A stretch of 64,000 nucleotides of DNA from positions 2,046,001 to 2,110,000 of the forward strand of contig NZ_CP012996.1 of the NCBI RefSeq assembly GCF_001412655.1. Reading direction: 5' to 3'. This DNA is from Pedobacter sp. PACM 27299. GTDB lineage: Bacteria > Bacteroidota > Bacteroidia > Sphingobacteriales > Sphingobacteriaceae. A program made the position numbers and the translations under genes. This document shows, piece after piece, positions 45,645 through 54,845 of this stretch. The notes beneath the pieces are model-generated. The model saw nothing but the letters and a program-made list of their open reading frames with translations. It was not told where the DNA came from and ran no database searches. Numbering within the stretch: the first letter of the stretch is position 1; each line of letters opens with the position of its first letter.

Positions 45645-45857
45645 GTTTTAACGCTGTCTTCTATAGACTCTTTCAGGATTGAACGCCCTATAATCGTCAT
45701 CAAAGCAATCAATAAGCGCATAAATTGTGGCAAGCAAATATCCAGTTGGTGTCGAATCTACAGTATGGTAATTTAAATTGTATTTTAGCCACTGAAACCA
45801 GAGCTAAATCCAGGGACTACACATTTTAATTGACATACAACTATTCAATAACAAGAC

Positions 45858-46904
45858 ATGATAAGAAATGCTATTTTATGTATAGTGATGATTACAAGCT
45901 TTTTGGCTTGCTCTCAAAAAAAGGAAATAATAATAAATCAGAACCCTGATATTAACGCTGATAATATTGTAGCAGAAATAACTAAAGCGCTTAAAAGTTA
46001 CCCATCTGAGAAAATTTATGGCCTTGGTTATAGTAATAGCTGGTGCCGTTTTGATGTTTTTGTGAATGGAATTAAAATTCCTAAAAACTTTGGCGATGAT
46101 ATGGGGAGTACCGGGGTAGAAATTAATGAAGGCCTATTTAAAAGTGGTAAACAAGTGATTACCTACAAAATGTATCCGCTAGGCAAATATGAAGAAGATG
46201 GTACCTTTTACAAAGCGTTCATTAATGAAACTGACTTAGAATTTGATGTTAATTCTTATGATTTGAAAAATGAAAAAGCAAGTAACATTGAATATATGGA
46301 ATACAAGGTTCCTAAAATTGAAGTAGACACTGTCGAAAAGAAACATGTTGAAGGGGAATCAGTAAATATGGAATCTGCAACTCGTTATAAGGATAAACGT
46401 TTTGTAGCTGCAGGAAAAACCTATTATGAAGGTAGTTTTGAGGTAAACCTTGAGGTACCTTACCATATCCAGCCACCATTTCAAAGTGCCCAGGATTTAC
46501 GGAAAATGGACCCTAAATTATTGGAAGAAAAACTTCTGAAAAAATATGCTGAAATCGTAACAAGGTATGATGATGAAGATGCTGACTATTTTGCTAAAAT
46601 ATTATTTGATAGGCTAAAAACATATTATGTCACCCACTACAAGCAAAAGAAAGATTTGCAGGAAGAATGGCTTCAAGTTGTTAAAGCTTTAAAAAACCAT
46701 TGGGATATACAGCCGATTGATCATTATGAAATCGCATTTTTTGCAGATGGAAAGCTGGCTAAACTTGTTAAAAAAATAACCAGTAAAGAACCGCGTAGGA
46801 AAGATGCGTTTTGGGCAAAATCTGAAAAGAATAAGGATAAAGAAAAAGAACTGGAGTATTTATTCTATATCTCACAAGGTGAAACAGAATTAAAGGTGTA
46901 CTAG
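45858..46904 (+). CDS. Hypothetical lipoprotein
   Basis: This 348-aa protein begins with a lipoprotein signal (lipobox FLACSQ, C18). The first 140 residues contain beta-type repeats (CRFDVFVNGIKIPKNFGDDM), the middle a charged linker, and the last 150 a helical domain rich in Lys and Glu (LLEEKLLKKYAEIVTRYDDED). I recognise no family. It is a single gene between a strong terminator and a methyltransferase gene and could be an envelope stress or immunity-type lipoprotein; nothing in the sequence decides this. Confidence 0.65.
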   Translation: MIRNAILCIVMITSFLACSQKKEIIINQNPDINADNIVAEITKALKSYPSEKIYGLGYSNSWCRFDVFVNGIKIPKNFGDDMGSTGVEINEGLFKSGKQVITYKMYPLGKYEEDGTFYKAFINETDLEFDVNSYDLKNEKASNIEYMEYKVPKIEVDTVEKKHVEGESVNMESATRYKDKRFVAAGKTYYEGSFEVNLEVPYHIQPPFQSAQDLRKMDPKLLEEKLLKKYAEIVTRYDDEDADYFAKILFDRLKTYYVTHYKQKKDLQEEWLQVVKALKNHWDIQPIDHYEIAFFADGKLAKLVKKITSKEPRRKDAFWAKSEKNKDKEKELEYLFYISQGETELKVY

Positions 46905-47030
46905 GTAACTGACGTTTTTTACCTTAAAAACCAAACAGCATGCTCGAAACATGCAAGTTGTTAATTGGTATCTAAACAGCGTACCCTTCATTTCCAACTT
47001 TGATTCCTTGTGTATATCTTTACCACAGAG

Positions 47031-47648
47031 ATGAAAAGCAAATATATTAAGGAAGCCTTCGGAAATATTGATATTTATTTATTCGACCAATTGGCTAAAG
47101 GGACCTATGATGAGTGTAATGTCATTTTGGATGCCGGTTGTGGAACAGGCAGGAATTTGCTTTACTTTTTAAATAGTGGTGCAAAGGTTTTCGGTGTAGA
47201 TCAAAATCCGGAAGCTATCTTGCAACTCAGGAATCTTGCCAGTCAATTTCCTCAGATTAATCCAGAAGAAAACTTCAAAGTGACAGCAGTTGAACAGCTA
47301 TCCTTTGAACCAGAAAGCTTCGACCTGGTGATTAGCAGTGCCGTACTCCACTTTGCTGAAAACCTCAATCACTTTGAAGCCATGCTGAATTCCATGTGGC
47401 GCGTTTTAAAGCCAGGAGGTTATTTTTTCTGCCGGCTAGCGTCAGATATAGGAATAGAGTCGTTAGTCAGGTTTATCGGGAACGGCAGGTACATACTTCC
47501 AGATGGATCAGAACGCTTTCTAGTCAATCAGGAGATGTTGCTCAGACTCACCAAAAATCTTGGCGGAGAACTTCATGAACCCATAAAAACCACTAATGTC
47601 CAGAGCCTGAGAAGTATGACTACATGGTGTGTGCGCAAAACAAGGTAA
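47031..47648 (+). CDS. Class I SAM-dependent methyltransferase
   Basis: The 205-aa product has the Rossmann methyltransferase motifs: motif I VILDAGCGTGRNLLYFL, the acidic end of strand 2 in VFGVDQNPEA, motif IV/V SFDLVISSAVLHF, and post-motif LKPGGYFFCRLASD. The ATG at 47031, preceded by an AG-rich leader, is chosen over a GTG at 47010 that adds seven weakly conserved residues. The methyl acceptor is not evident; YrrT/TehB-like small-molecule methyltransferases look similar. It converges with the TlpA-like gene. Confidence 0.85.
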   Translation: MKSKYIKEAFGNIDIYLFDQLAKGTYDECNVILDAGCGTGRNLLYFLNSGAKVFGVDQNPEAILQLRNLASQFPQINPEENFKVTAVEQLSFEPESFDLVISSAVLHFAENLNHFEAMLNSMWRVLKPGGYFFCRLASDIGIESLVRFIGNGRYILPDGSERFLVNQEMLLRLTKNLGGELHEPIKTTNVQSLRSMTTWCVRKTR

Positions 47649-47656
47649 TCGCTAAC

Positions 47657-48856
47657 TTATAAAAGCCTTTCAATTTCGTTATTTACATCTTTAATCAAAG
47701 TATCTGAATATCCATCCAGTGTAAATGCAATTTCTCCGTTTTGATTTATTATAAATAATGCTGGAGAAGCATATACATGGTATAGTTTTTCTATCAGGTT
47801 TCCTTTATAAACGCAGGTCATGGTTAAGGCTCTATTCTTCAGAAATAAGGCTAGCTTATCCTTAATAGGATCATCCTTTGTATTTACACTGACAAAAACC
47901 ACTTTATTCTTGTCAAATTTATCATGGAGTTTTTGTAAGTCTATCATCTGCTTTTGGCAAGGTGCACAGGCTTTATACCAGAAGTCGAGGATTACAATTT
48001 TGTTTTTAAGATCGCTTAGTTTTAAGGTTCCGCCGCTTAACAGTGGCAATTCCCAATCAGGTGATATATTACCCTTTTTGAGGAGTTCATCGTTTTTAAG
48101 TTTAACAGTCTCATCAATTGTGATTTCCCTATCATAACCTGACAAGGATTCCTTATTGAATTGTTTGTCCTTAATAATTGTATTAGGTTTAAAGTCCGAA
48201 ATCCAAATTTCAAAAGTCTGGATTTCTTTTGCGCTAGCGATAGTATTCTCAATAATATTCTCCTGGCCAATAGGTATAAAACTATTGACAGAGATATAAT
48301 AGTTTGCAAAAGACCTGTTGTTTTGACCAATATATGGTGGGGTGCTTATCTTATAGCAAGATTGCCCTTTATAGCTGACCTTATTTTGGGATAAAGTCCA
48401 TTTCCCTAGATTTTGATATTGAACAGCACGCTGAAAAGTAGAATTGATTGATTTAATAAGTGGAACAGTTAGAGTGCCTTGTTTTAAATCTTTAATTTTC
48501 TGTGGATTCTTCACTACCGGGGCTATTTCGAGCATCTTATCCCAGGATGTTAATACTAGTAATTCGCTGCCGTTATAAAGCTGCTGAAGGCCTGAACTGC
48601 CTAACGATGAGATCTTATAGCCAATTATAGTATCTAAAGGATTTGACTTAAAATAATAATCGTAGGATTTGAATCTCTGACTACTATCTTCTCCCACCGA
48701 CACTTTTGTATAATTGTCATTTAGTTTGAATTGACCACTTGTTATTTGTCGGGTAGCAAAATCAACTTTCTTAAATAATGTCGGCAAATCAATTGTTTGT
48801 GATTTTGCATAGAGACAAATCACTTGGAATAGAATGGTAAGGATTAGATTTTTCAT
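47657..48856 (-). CDS. TlpA-like thiol-disulfide protein with long N-terminal domain
   Basis: This 399-aa exported protein has a signal peptide (LILTILFQVICLYAKSQ). Residues 20-250 form a beta-rich domain of a type often found before thioredoxin domains in Bacteroidota. Residues 255-399 are an AhpC/TSA-TlpA thioredoxin fold with the redox motif ILDFWYKACAPCQKQMIDLQ (CAPC near residue 297) and a cis-proline ASPALFI. It is probably a periplasmic disulfide reductase or oxidoreductase whose partner is unknown. It is divergent from the MarR gene. Confidence 0.85.
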   Translation of the reverse strand: MKNLILTILFQVICLYAKSQTIDLPTLFKKVDFATRQITSGQFKLNDNYTKVSVGEDSSQRFKSYDYYFKSNPLDTIIGYKISSLGSSGLQQLYNGSELLVLTSWDKMLEIAPVVKNPQKIKDLKQGTLTVPLIKSINSTFQRAVQYQNLGKWTLSQNKVSYKGQSCYKISTPPYIGQNNRSFANYYISVNSFIPIGQENIIENTIASAKEIQTFEIWISDFKPNTIIKDKQFNKESLSGYDREITIDETVKLKNDELLKKGNISPDWELPLLSGGTLKLSDLKNKIVILDFWYKACAPCQKQMIDLQKLHDKFDKNKVVFVSVNTKDDPIKDKLALFLKNRALTMTCVYKGNLIEKLYHVYASPALFIINQNGEIAFTLDGYSDTLIKDVNNEIERLL

Positions 48857-49015
48857 TAAAAGAGCGCTTGATATAAGATTTGAGAGGTGTATGATTGGAA
48901 GGCTTAATATACCTCTTTTTTTAATGTTGATTAATAAGTAATTGGAAATAAGGAGTAATCAGCTTGAAATAAATATTCTTTGCTCCTATTTAATAAAATA
49001 GTATTATTATTGCAT

Positions 49016-49026
49016 AATCATTGATT
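49016..49026. promoter_or_regulatory. Possible MarR-type operator
   Basis: AATCATTGATT is a perfect 11-bp palindrome ending 10 bases before the MarR start codon, within an imperfect longer dyad (TTGATTAGTCAA overlaps it). The position would suit autorepression. Confidence 0.35.
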
Positions 49027-49036
49027 AGTCAAGTAT

Positions 49037-49468
49037 ATGTCTGTTGTAAATCCCGCTCTAAAAATACTAATGAACCTAGCGAAAGCACAGGCTGTGATTT
49101 CCCGCAGGTTCGATCGCTTAAATGTTCACGGCATAGGTTTTAATGACCTTATGATCCTTTATGTCTTGCGTCAGTCTACAGATGGAAAAATGAGAAGGAT
49201 AGATCTCGCAGACCAAATTGGCCTCACAGCTTCTGGCATAACTCGAATGTTGTTACCGATGGAGAAAATAGGGCTGGTAACCCGGGAAGCAAATGAACGC
49301 GATGCTAGAGTGAGTTATGTCGTACTCACCTCAGCTGGAAAGCAGTTGTTTGAAGACGCTGAAAAGACAGCCAGTACACTAGCCAGTGAAATTGTTCCAG
49401 CTTTAAAACCAAAAGACTTCAACCTTTTAGCAGATTTGTTATCCAGTCTTGGTGGCAAGATTGCCTAA
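49037..49468 (+). CDS. MarR family transcriptional regulator
   Basis: This 143-aa protein has the MarR winged-helix domain: the recognition region MRRIDLADQIGLTASGITRML (residues about 52-72) and the wing EANERDARVSYVVLTSAGKQLF with the conserved D-x-R. MarR proteins are dimeric repressors that release DNA on binding small ligands. A palindrome lies just upstream of its start. It is 12 bases from the phosphotransferase gene and probably controls that operon. Confidence 0.9.
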   Translation: MSVVNPALKILMNLAKAQAVISRRFDRLNVHGIGFNDLMILYVLRQSTDGKMRRIDLADQIGLTASGITRMLLPMEKIGLVTREANERDARVSYVVLTSAGKQLFEDAEKTASTLASEIVPALKPKDFNLLADLLSSLGGKIA

Positions 49469-49480
49469 TTAGTTTATCAA

Positions 49481-50503
49481 ATGAAAACTATACATTCCCT
49501 TATACCAGCGTCAAGATCAGCCGCAGTTGAAAACGCATTGATACAGACTTTTAATACGACAGCATTACAAGAAATAATTTTATTGACTGATGGGCTATCC
49601 GCTGCCAAAGTGTATAAAATTGTTGTTAAGGATCAGCATTATGTTTTGAAATTAGCTGACCTGGCTGAGGCTATCCATGACCATTCTTGTATGGAATTGG
49701 CTGCCAACGCTGGCGTTGCTCCTCCAGTTTATTATATAAATAAAACTACAGGTATAACGATTACAGGCTATATTCAGCATATTCCATTGCATACTGCTTT
49801 CAAATCTCCCAACATCTTATTAATGGAGCTTACAAAAACTATCCGAAGTATCCATGAACTGCCACTTTTTTCGAAGGAAAGCAGTTTACTGGATACCGTT
49901 GATGGACTTGTTACTGAGTTCAAAGCATCACAAATGTTAACAGGTTCTACTTTTGATTCATGCTTTGCTTACTATGAGGTGATTAAAGCATGTTATCCCT
50001 GGCATGATAGCGATAAGGTTTCGAGTCATAATGATCTTAATCCAAATAATATGATCTTTGATGGAGAGAAAATATGGATTATTGACTGGGAGGCTGCTTT
50101 TAAAAATGACCGTTATGCTGACCTCGCTATCACAGCAAACTTCTTTACAGCGGCAGATCAGGAAGAACATATTATGTTGGAGACCTATTTTGGGGATGAT
50201 TTAAAGGAGTATAACAGGGCAAGGTTCTTTGTCATGCGTCAAATCTGTCGTATAGTTTACGCGATGCTGATGTTCAGATTAGCAAATGCTTCAGCCAGGA
50301 ATGGGGCAATTCATGATCCCGATATGGAGGGAGTGACTATGACAGTAATAAGAAAACAGTTAGCTCATGAGCAGTTAAATCTTGCTGAATATCAGGGGCA
50401 GTTGTTATTTGGTAAAGCTATGTTGAATGAGGCTATGAATAATATGCGTTCTGCTAGATTTGATACGTCTATTGAAGAATTGTCGCGTTCTAAAGTAAGT
50501 TGA
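49481..50503 (+). CDS. Phosphotransferase of the aminoglycoside/choline kinase (APH) family
   Basis: This 340-aa protein shows the APH kinase fold. The ATP-site lysine is in HYVLKLADL, the catalytic loop is SSHNDLNPNNMIF (residues about 180-192; HxDxxxxN), and the metal-binding IIDWEAA follows. Such enzymes phosphorylate aminoglycosides, macrolides, choline or sugars. With a MarR gene 12 bases upstream, an inducible detoxification or resistance role is possible, but the substrate-binding C-terminal helices are not diagnostic. Confidence 0.85.
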   Translation: MKTIHSLIPASRSAAVENALIQTFNTTALQEIILLTDGLSAAKVYKIVVKDQHYVLKLADLAEAIHDHSCMELAANAGVAPPVYYINKTTGITITGYIQHIPLHTAFKSPNILLMELTKTIRSIHELPLFSKESSLLDTVDGLVTEFKASQMLTGSTFDSCFAYYEVIKACYPWHDSDKVSSHNDLNPNNMIFDGEKIWIIDWEAAFKNDRYADLAITANFFTAADQEEHIMLETYFGDDLKEYNRARFFVMRQICRIVYAMLMFRLANASARNGAIHDPDMEGVTMTVIRKQLAHEQLNLAEYQGQLLFGKAMLNEAMNNMRSARFDTSIEELSRSKVS

Positions 50504-50770
50504 TCTAAAAACTTCATTAGTTCTATTAAGGGAAATCTAATGACTCTTCATTACAGGATGTTAACCATGATCGCTGAAATTAGCGAGTCATTGATGGTTC
50601 GAGCTTATTATGCCCGCAAGCCTTCCAGTCAACATTTACTTTGTTTGGATTATAATAGCTATTAATGATTAAGGATTCAAGTCGGCTGACAAATCATTGA
50701 TTAAATGCAAAGCAGATAGGAAATGGTTCGAGAAGCGAAACGGTTGTAAACTTTCCCCTGAATATACAGC

Positions 50771-51281
50771 TTACGCACTGCCATGAACCATAAAGAGAGA
50801 ACAATCCCTGATCTGTAAATTTATCAGTATGCTGAAATAATTATTACCACCGTCCTTTACCATAAGTTCTTCCTTTTTCCAAGTAATATCATTGCCTGTA
50901 GAACTTTTTGTAAAACAATTAAAATATATAACCTTTTCACCTTTTTTATTGTAAAAGCCAATATACTGTCTCTAATAATTCAGAGGTGATTTGATCATTT
51001 TTTTATCTACTACGATTCCATTTGAATCTTTTTTACCTATTGCTAAGCATTTTTCAAAAATCTTTTCCGCATTGAATATTTCGTCTATAGTAGGGGTGAA
51101 TCTTCTTTATTCTCCATTGTATTTTTTATTGTTAGCAGAAAATATAATACCGGAGAATTTTTCGGTCTCTATGTATAAATTTTGACTATCCTCTACCTTT
51201 TTGATATTATAACTATGGTCATCAACAGATTTATTAGATAAATCAGAAACATGCTAAAAAGAATGAAGTAAAAATCATCAT
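50771..51281 (-). pseudogene. Decayed small lipoprotein gene
   Basis: On the minus strand a start ATG at 51279-51281 opens a lipobox signal (MMIFTSFFLAC). A one-base frameshift follows directly, and the frame then reads SDLSNKSVDDHSYNIKKVED onward. It is interrupted by TAA after KKYNGE and TAG after KSPLNY, before a well-preserved end (QYIGFYNKKGEKVIYFNCF to DGGNNYFSILINL) and TAA at 50771-50773. The C-terminal pattern, with a DGGNxYF block, resembles a common family of short Bacteroidota hypothetical proteins. Three lesions make it non-functional. The stretch 50504-50770 before it shows nothing recognisable. Confidence 0.7.
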
Positions 51282-51573
51282 TCCAATCCTATAGTGCAGA
51301 GTTTTGCTCCTTAAACTTAAAGCATAATTTTTAGTCACAATTCTAATGTAACAATAAATCCTTGTATACTGGAATTTACACAAATTATGCATCTTATGCA
51401 AGTTATTTGATCTAATAATGTACCTACTCCTTATTATTGCAATTGTATCTATATTGCAACAAGATTTTGTTTTAATATTAATACAATTATGTGGCGAAAA
51501 TTATTTTAATTGGGCTCTTCGAAAAGAATAAAACTATCGCCAAACTACTTTTTCTATCGCTATTATTATTATT

Positions 51574-52122
51574 ATGCTCGTCAAAATTTCAAGACAAGAC
51601 TGTTTAAAGATGTATCCGAAGCTTCCTACAAAGGTCTATGATGCTGACAAAGACAATGACATTTATTTCTACCCTGAAGCCTACTCTTATGAAATATTAA
51701 CTGTTGCCCGCAATACTTTTAGAGGACGTATCACAATGTTGGGCGTTGAAATTTCAAAGATTGTCAAAAAGACCGGTTGTAATAATCTAATATTCCTTGG
51801 CGATGACAGCATCCCATGGCTTTATCGAGACAGTGATTATAAACCTGCAAAACTAGCATTAGATTATTTATTGGAAAACAAAGTAGGCAAGAAATTTAAT
51901 GGTGCCTTACGGGTTGATGGGTTAGAAATACCTGCTTTTGTTAGACATTTGGCTTGGCTAACCAGATGTAATACTTTATTGCCTTATGTGTATTTTACAG
52001 ATCCTGAACATAATATTATTGGTAGTATTTGTCAGTATGGTAATTTACACATAAGTATTCTAAATATAAAACTGCACAGATTCTTCAGCCCTATTTTGAA
52101 AATAGTAAATTGGAGCAATTGA
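51574..52122 (+). CDS. Hypothetical protein paired with DUF3885
   Basis: A 182-aa soluble protein with a mixed alpha/beta pattern, including NLIFLGDDSIPWLYRDSDYK (residues about 70-89) and a hydrophobic, basic end. It has no signal peptide and no family I can name. It lies 55 bases upstream of the DUF3885 gene, in the same orientation and AT-rich composition; the two probably form an accessory pair. Such isolated pairs in decayed regions are often effector/immunity or orphan immunity genes, but nothing here proves it. The 290 bases before it appear empty. Confidence 0.6.
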   Translation: MLVKISRQDCLKMYPKLPTKVYDADKDNDIYFYPEAYSYEILTVARNTFRGRITMLGVEISKIVKKTGCNNLIFLGDDSIPWLYRDSDYKPAKLALDYLLENKVGKKFNGALRVDGLEIPAFVRHLAWLTRCNTLLPYVYFTDPEHNIIGSICQYGNLHISILNIKLHRFFSPILKIVNWSN

Positions 52123-52177
52123 ACGCTGAACATTGTACTTAACTCTTCTATCAAATTTAAATAATCAATTATAATTA

Positions 52178-52834
52178 ATGCAACCACTAAAAAAAGAAGT
52201 TAATGACTTTATGAGTGCTCATTTTAATAAATCAGAGATCAGAGCGCCATTATTTTTTAATTCTAGATATGGCTTGAGGTTTGATTTGCAGTGTGGAGAG
52301 ACTGACACTGAAGAATATTTTCATGCAGCAGTATTAAGAGCACAGCAGCTATTCGAGGAAACTTTTAGTAAAAATGACAGCGTAATGTTCTATCTGGTTG
52401 ATTTTAAGTGGAAAAGAAGAAAACTGAGATTCTCAAATTACTGTTTTAAACAAATAGAGGGACTGACTGAAGATGAAACTGAGTATCATGTAGTAAGAGG
52501 GTTATATGAATCAGAGAATAGTTTAGATATTAGAAACGTCGCATTGATCAAAGTTTTGAGAAATAGGATCAACCATATTGGTATCTTCACAGCAATAGCA
52601 AACAAAGACTTTTCTAGGCAACCTGGACTCGATAAATATGGGTTTTTAGGTAGTAAGGAAGTTTATTTTATTAATCTTGATAAGCAAATTATCTTTCATA
52701 TGTATGATGATAGGGGCTTAGATATTATAGCTAGTAAAATTGAAGTTTTAAAATCGGTGTATTTTAAGTTTAATCATTTGCTGCTTGAAGTTAATCGCAA
52801 TGAAATTGACAAAAATTTCAGTTCAATAATCTGA
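52178..52834 (+). CDS. DUF3885 domain-containing protein
   Basis: This 218-aa cytoplasmic protein matches DUF3885 by its N-terminal RAPLFFNSRYGLRFDLQCGE and the hallmark C-terminal block KEVYFINLDKQIIFHMYDDR followed by GLDII. The family occurs in Firmicutes and Bacteroidota, often near polymorphic-toxin or immunity genes, and has no known activity. The frame is intact although the minus-strand neighbours on its right are decayed. AT-rich codon use matches the accessory region. Confidence 0.75.
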   Translation: MQPLKKEVNDFMSAHFNKSEIRAPLFFNSRYGLRFDLQCGETDTEEYFHAAVLRAQQLFEETFSKNDSVMFYLVDFKWKRRKLRFSNYCFKQIEGLTEDETEYHVVRGLYESENSLDIRNVALIKVLRNRINHIGIFTAIANKDFSRQPGLDKYGFLGSKEVYFINLDKQIIFHMYDDRGLDIIASKIEVLKSVYFKFNHLLLEVNRNEIDKNFSSII

Positions 52835-52861
52835 TAAACAGTGTGTAGTGTGATTATGTCC

Positions 52862-53495
52862 TTAGGCGTCAGTTGTAATGACATCCCAATTTAAAGATGA
52901 ATTTGTTACCCAATTAATTGCATGCTGGCGTTCGAGTACTATGCTGGGATCTAAATCTAAAGGAGTAAGATTATTCAATTCTACATTTCTTAAAGCCCAA
53001 TGTATTCTGTAGGTTAAATCCCATATACCTAATATTTCAGAGGCTGGTCTAATCATAGCTGATTGAATAAACTCCTTCGTTCCTGTCATAAAATCAGGAA
53101 TCTTGTTAAAGATGGAGTCCATTTCAATTTCTTGTTGAGGAAGCTCTAATTTTTCAATCTTATTGATGGTAAATAATAGTAGCCAAATGCCTTCAGAGCG
53201 CCACGATAAGTTGATCCTTTCTTTTTCTGTTAATTTATCCTTCAAAAATAGTTTCTGCTCAGCTTCTGTTACGCTACCCCAGAGATTTTATGTTTTTAGA
53301 AATTCTATTATTTCAAATTTGTCCTCCTCAACGTTGGATATATAACACAAATAGGTCAGAATTAGTATTCGTTTAGCAATGTCTTGCGGTGATCTAATTT
53401 CAGATTCCTGCTCTTTTTCAATCAAAGGGACATGTTCAAAAAAAGGAATACCTAGAGATGTTAATAATATTTCAGTTTGATTTTAATGTACTCAT
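52862..53495 (-). pseudogene. DUF4272 gene inactivated by a stop codon and a frameshift
   Basis: The minus strand encodes a DUF4272-type protein in one frame from near 53480: GIPFFEHVPLIEKEQESEIR, SPQDIAKRILILTY, then a TAA at 53288-53290 (after EFLKT), then NLWGSVTEAEQKLF and a 127-codon open part from the internal ATG at 53245 ending in NWDVITTDA. The natural ATG at 53493-53495 (MSTLKSN) is one base out of frame with the rest. The family's usual length is about 200 residues, matching the sum of the parts. The downstream 127 codons alone would lack the N-terminal third. Confidence 0.72.
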
Positions 53496-53510
53496 AAATT
53501 AGTTGTAGGA

Positions 53511-53798
53511 TTATGTCTTACTCTTTAATTTCTTAACGCCAAAAATTGTCGTGTAGCAAATAAAACCCCAAAAAGATCCATTAAGTATGAATATCACAAT
53601 AGGCCACTTGCCGTTATTCCACAAAGGGTTTAATGGGAAATAAATAATTAAGCCCACTATTTGACCGTATACCTTTTCTCCAGTAGTTAAGTCCCCATAC
53701 TTAAATAAGATAAGAGCAGATATTAACATTAAAATAGCGTATAGCAACAAGAATATAGATATGAATATTAAGATCTGCTTAATTTTAAACGCCCACAT
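53511..53798 (-). CDS. Small membrane protein
   Basis: A 95-aa protein with three hydrophobic segments (about residues 10-32, 45-57 and 65-86) and a basic C-terminus (KKLKSKT), suggesting an integral inner-membrane protein. No family is recognised. The frame is intact, unlike its neighbours on both sides. It could be an accessory or immunity-type membrane protein. Confidence 0.55.
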   Translation of the reverse strand: MWAFKIKQILIFISIFLLLYAILMLISALILFKYGDLTTGEKVYGQIVGLIIYFPLNPLWNNGKWPIVIFILNGSFWGFICYTTIFGVKKLKSKT

Positions 53799-53953
53799 TT
53801 TTCTTTAGTTTGATTTACCTTTCATGAATTTTACCCTTTTCTGTAACTAGATGACAAAGATTAAATACCTTAACTTGTTGATTCTAAAAGAGGATTTTGT
53901 ACTTTGTTTCCTCGGCATCAGCAGATTCGACTGACAAGTGAACCAGGCATAAG

Positions 53954-54410
53954 TTAATGATTCTTCAATTCAATTTTCGGTTCGTGTAGAGAAATGATAT
54001 GCACTACATGATTTGCCGCAAAAAGTCCGTAATGCTTTAATTCTGTTGGATAGATATCGTTTGCAAATGTTTCCTTCAAGATGAAATCCATATAATTTGA
54101 CTTTTGGAAAATACAAAAAGTCCCATAATCGCCAGAAACGTATTCACCAATGGGATTTGAATTAGCGTAACTTTCATTTATTACAGTGTATTGAAGCATA
54201 GTCATTAAACAGGATTGTAAAAAATGTTCCAGTTCCGTCTATGGCGATTTCCTTGCAACCAGATAGGTATTTGTCACCTATTTGCACGTTAACTTCAAAG
54301 TCAGATGTCGTTGAGTTTTTTACTTCAAGCAAGAGTTTATTATCTTCAGGTTCATGTAAATTGTTTAAGAAAACACTTCCATGTTTATTGTTCGTTTCAA
54401 AATTTTCTAT
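53954..54410 (-). pseudogene. Frameshifted hypothetical gene
   Basis: Two minus-strand frames together make one protein. The upstream part (from 54410) reads NNKHGSVFLNNLHEPEDNKL, LLEVKNSTTSDFEVNVQIGD and AIDGTGTFFTILFNDY, then runs out of frame; the downstream part, near 54195, continues YTVINESYANSNPIGEYVSG to HEPKIELKNH, stop at 53954. A one-base indel at about 54189-54205 splits them. No ATG precedes the upstream part; an ATA stands where a start might be. An 83-codon open frame exists for the downstream part but is only the C-terminal half. The family is unknown. Confidence 0.6.
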
Positions 54411-54482
54411 TTATAAAAATACCAAAATCATTTATAATTCTCAACAATATATTGGTATTACGTTGATTATCTATTTTATGAA

Positions 54483-54563
54483 TATAACGCGGTTGAAATA
54501 GCCTTTGCGCTGAAGCAGGAAGAGACAGGTACCCGTGCAGAAGAGATTTGCAGAATAAAGTGA
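54483..54563 (+). pseudogene. IS3-family OrfA (transposase HTH) remnant
   Basis: About 26 codons read AVEIAFALKQEETGTRAEEI followed by CRIK and TGA. This is the first helix-turn-helix of IS3-type OrfA proteins, whose usual continuation is a second helix and tryptophan-rich segment, missing here. It is a fossil of an older insertion beside the younger ISAon1-type element. Confidence 0.55.
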
Positions 54564-54800
54564 GAGTTACAGGTTAGCAATTAGACTATCAAGGACAAAA
54601 TGTAAAATGTTTCAAGCAACAAATTCTTGTAACATTGTTGGTGATGACAATAATTTAGTATGGGAGATAATGATTATAGGACGAAAAAAAGTCGTTTTTG
54701 CTCTCAACTAAAGACCGGGTGAAAATTGACAAATACATTAAAGAATTTGAAAGACAAAAAAATGAACTTGCATAATCAAACAGCCACAACTAAGATTTTG
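54564..54800 (+). other. Non-coding stretch with a possible C-terminal gene fragment
   Basis: No complete gene is seen. Bases 54692-54775 read an open tail LLSTKDRVKIDKYIKEFERQ plus five codons and TAA, which looks coding but has no start; it may be the end of a lost gene. The tail stops 25 bases before the insertion sequence. Confidence 0.3.
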
Positions 54801-54845
54801 CGGATCAATGCCAAAAGTTGTGGAGCAGTGGTTTGAATTTCGCTG

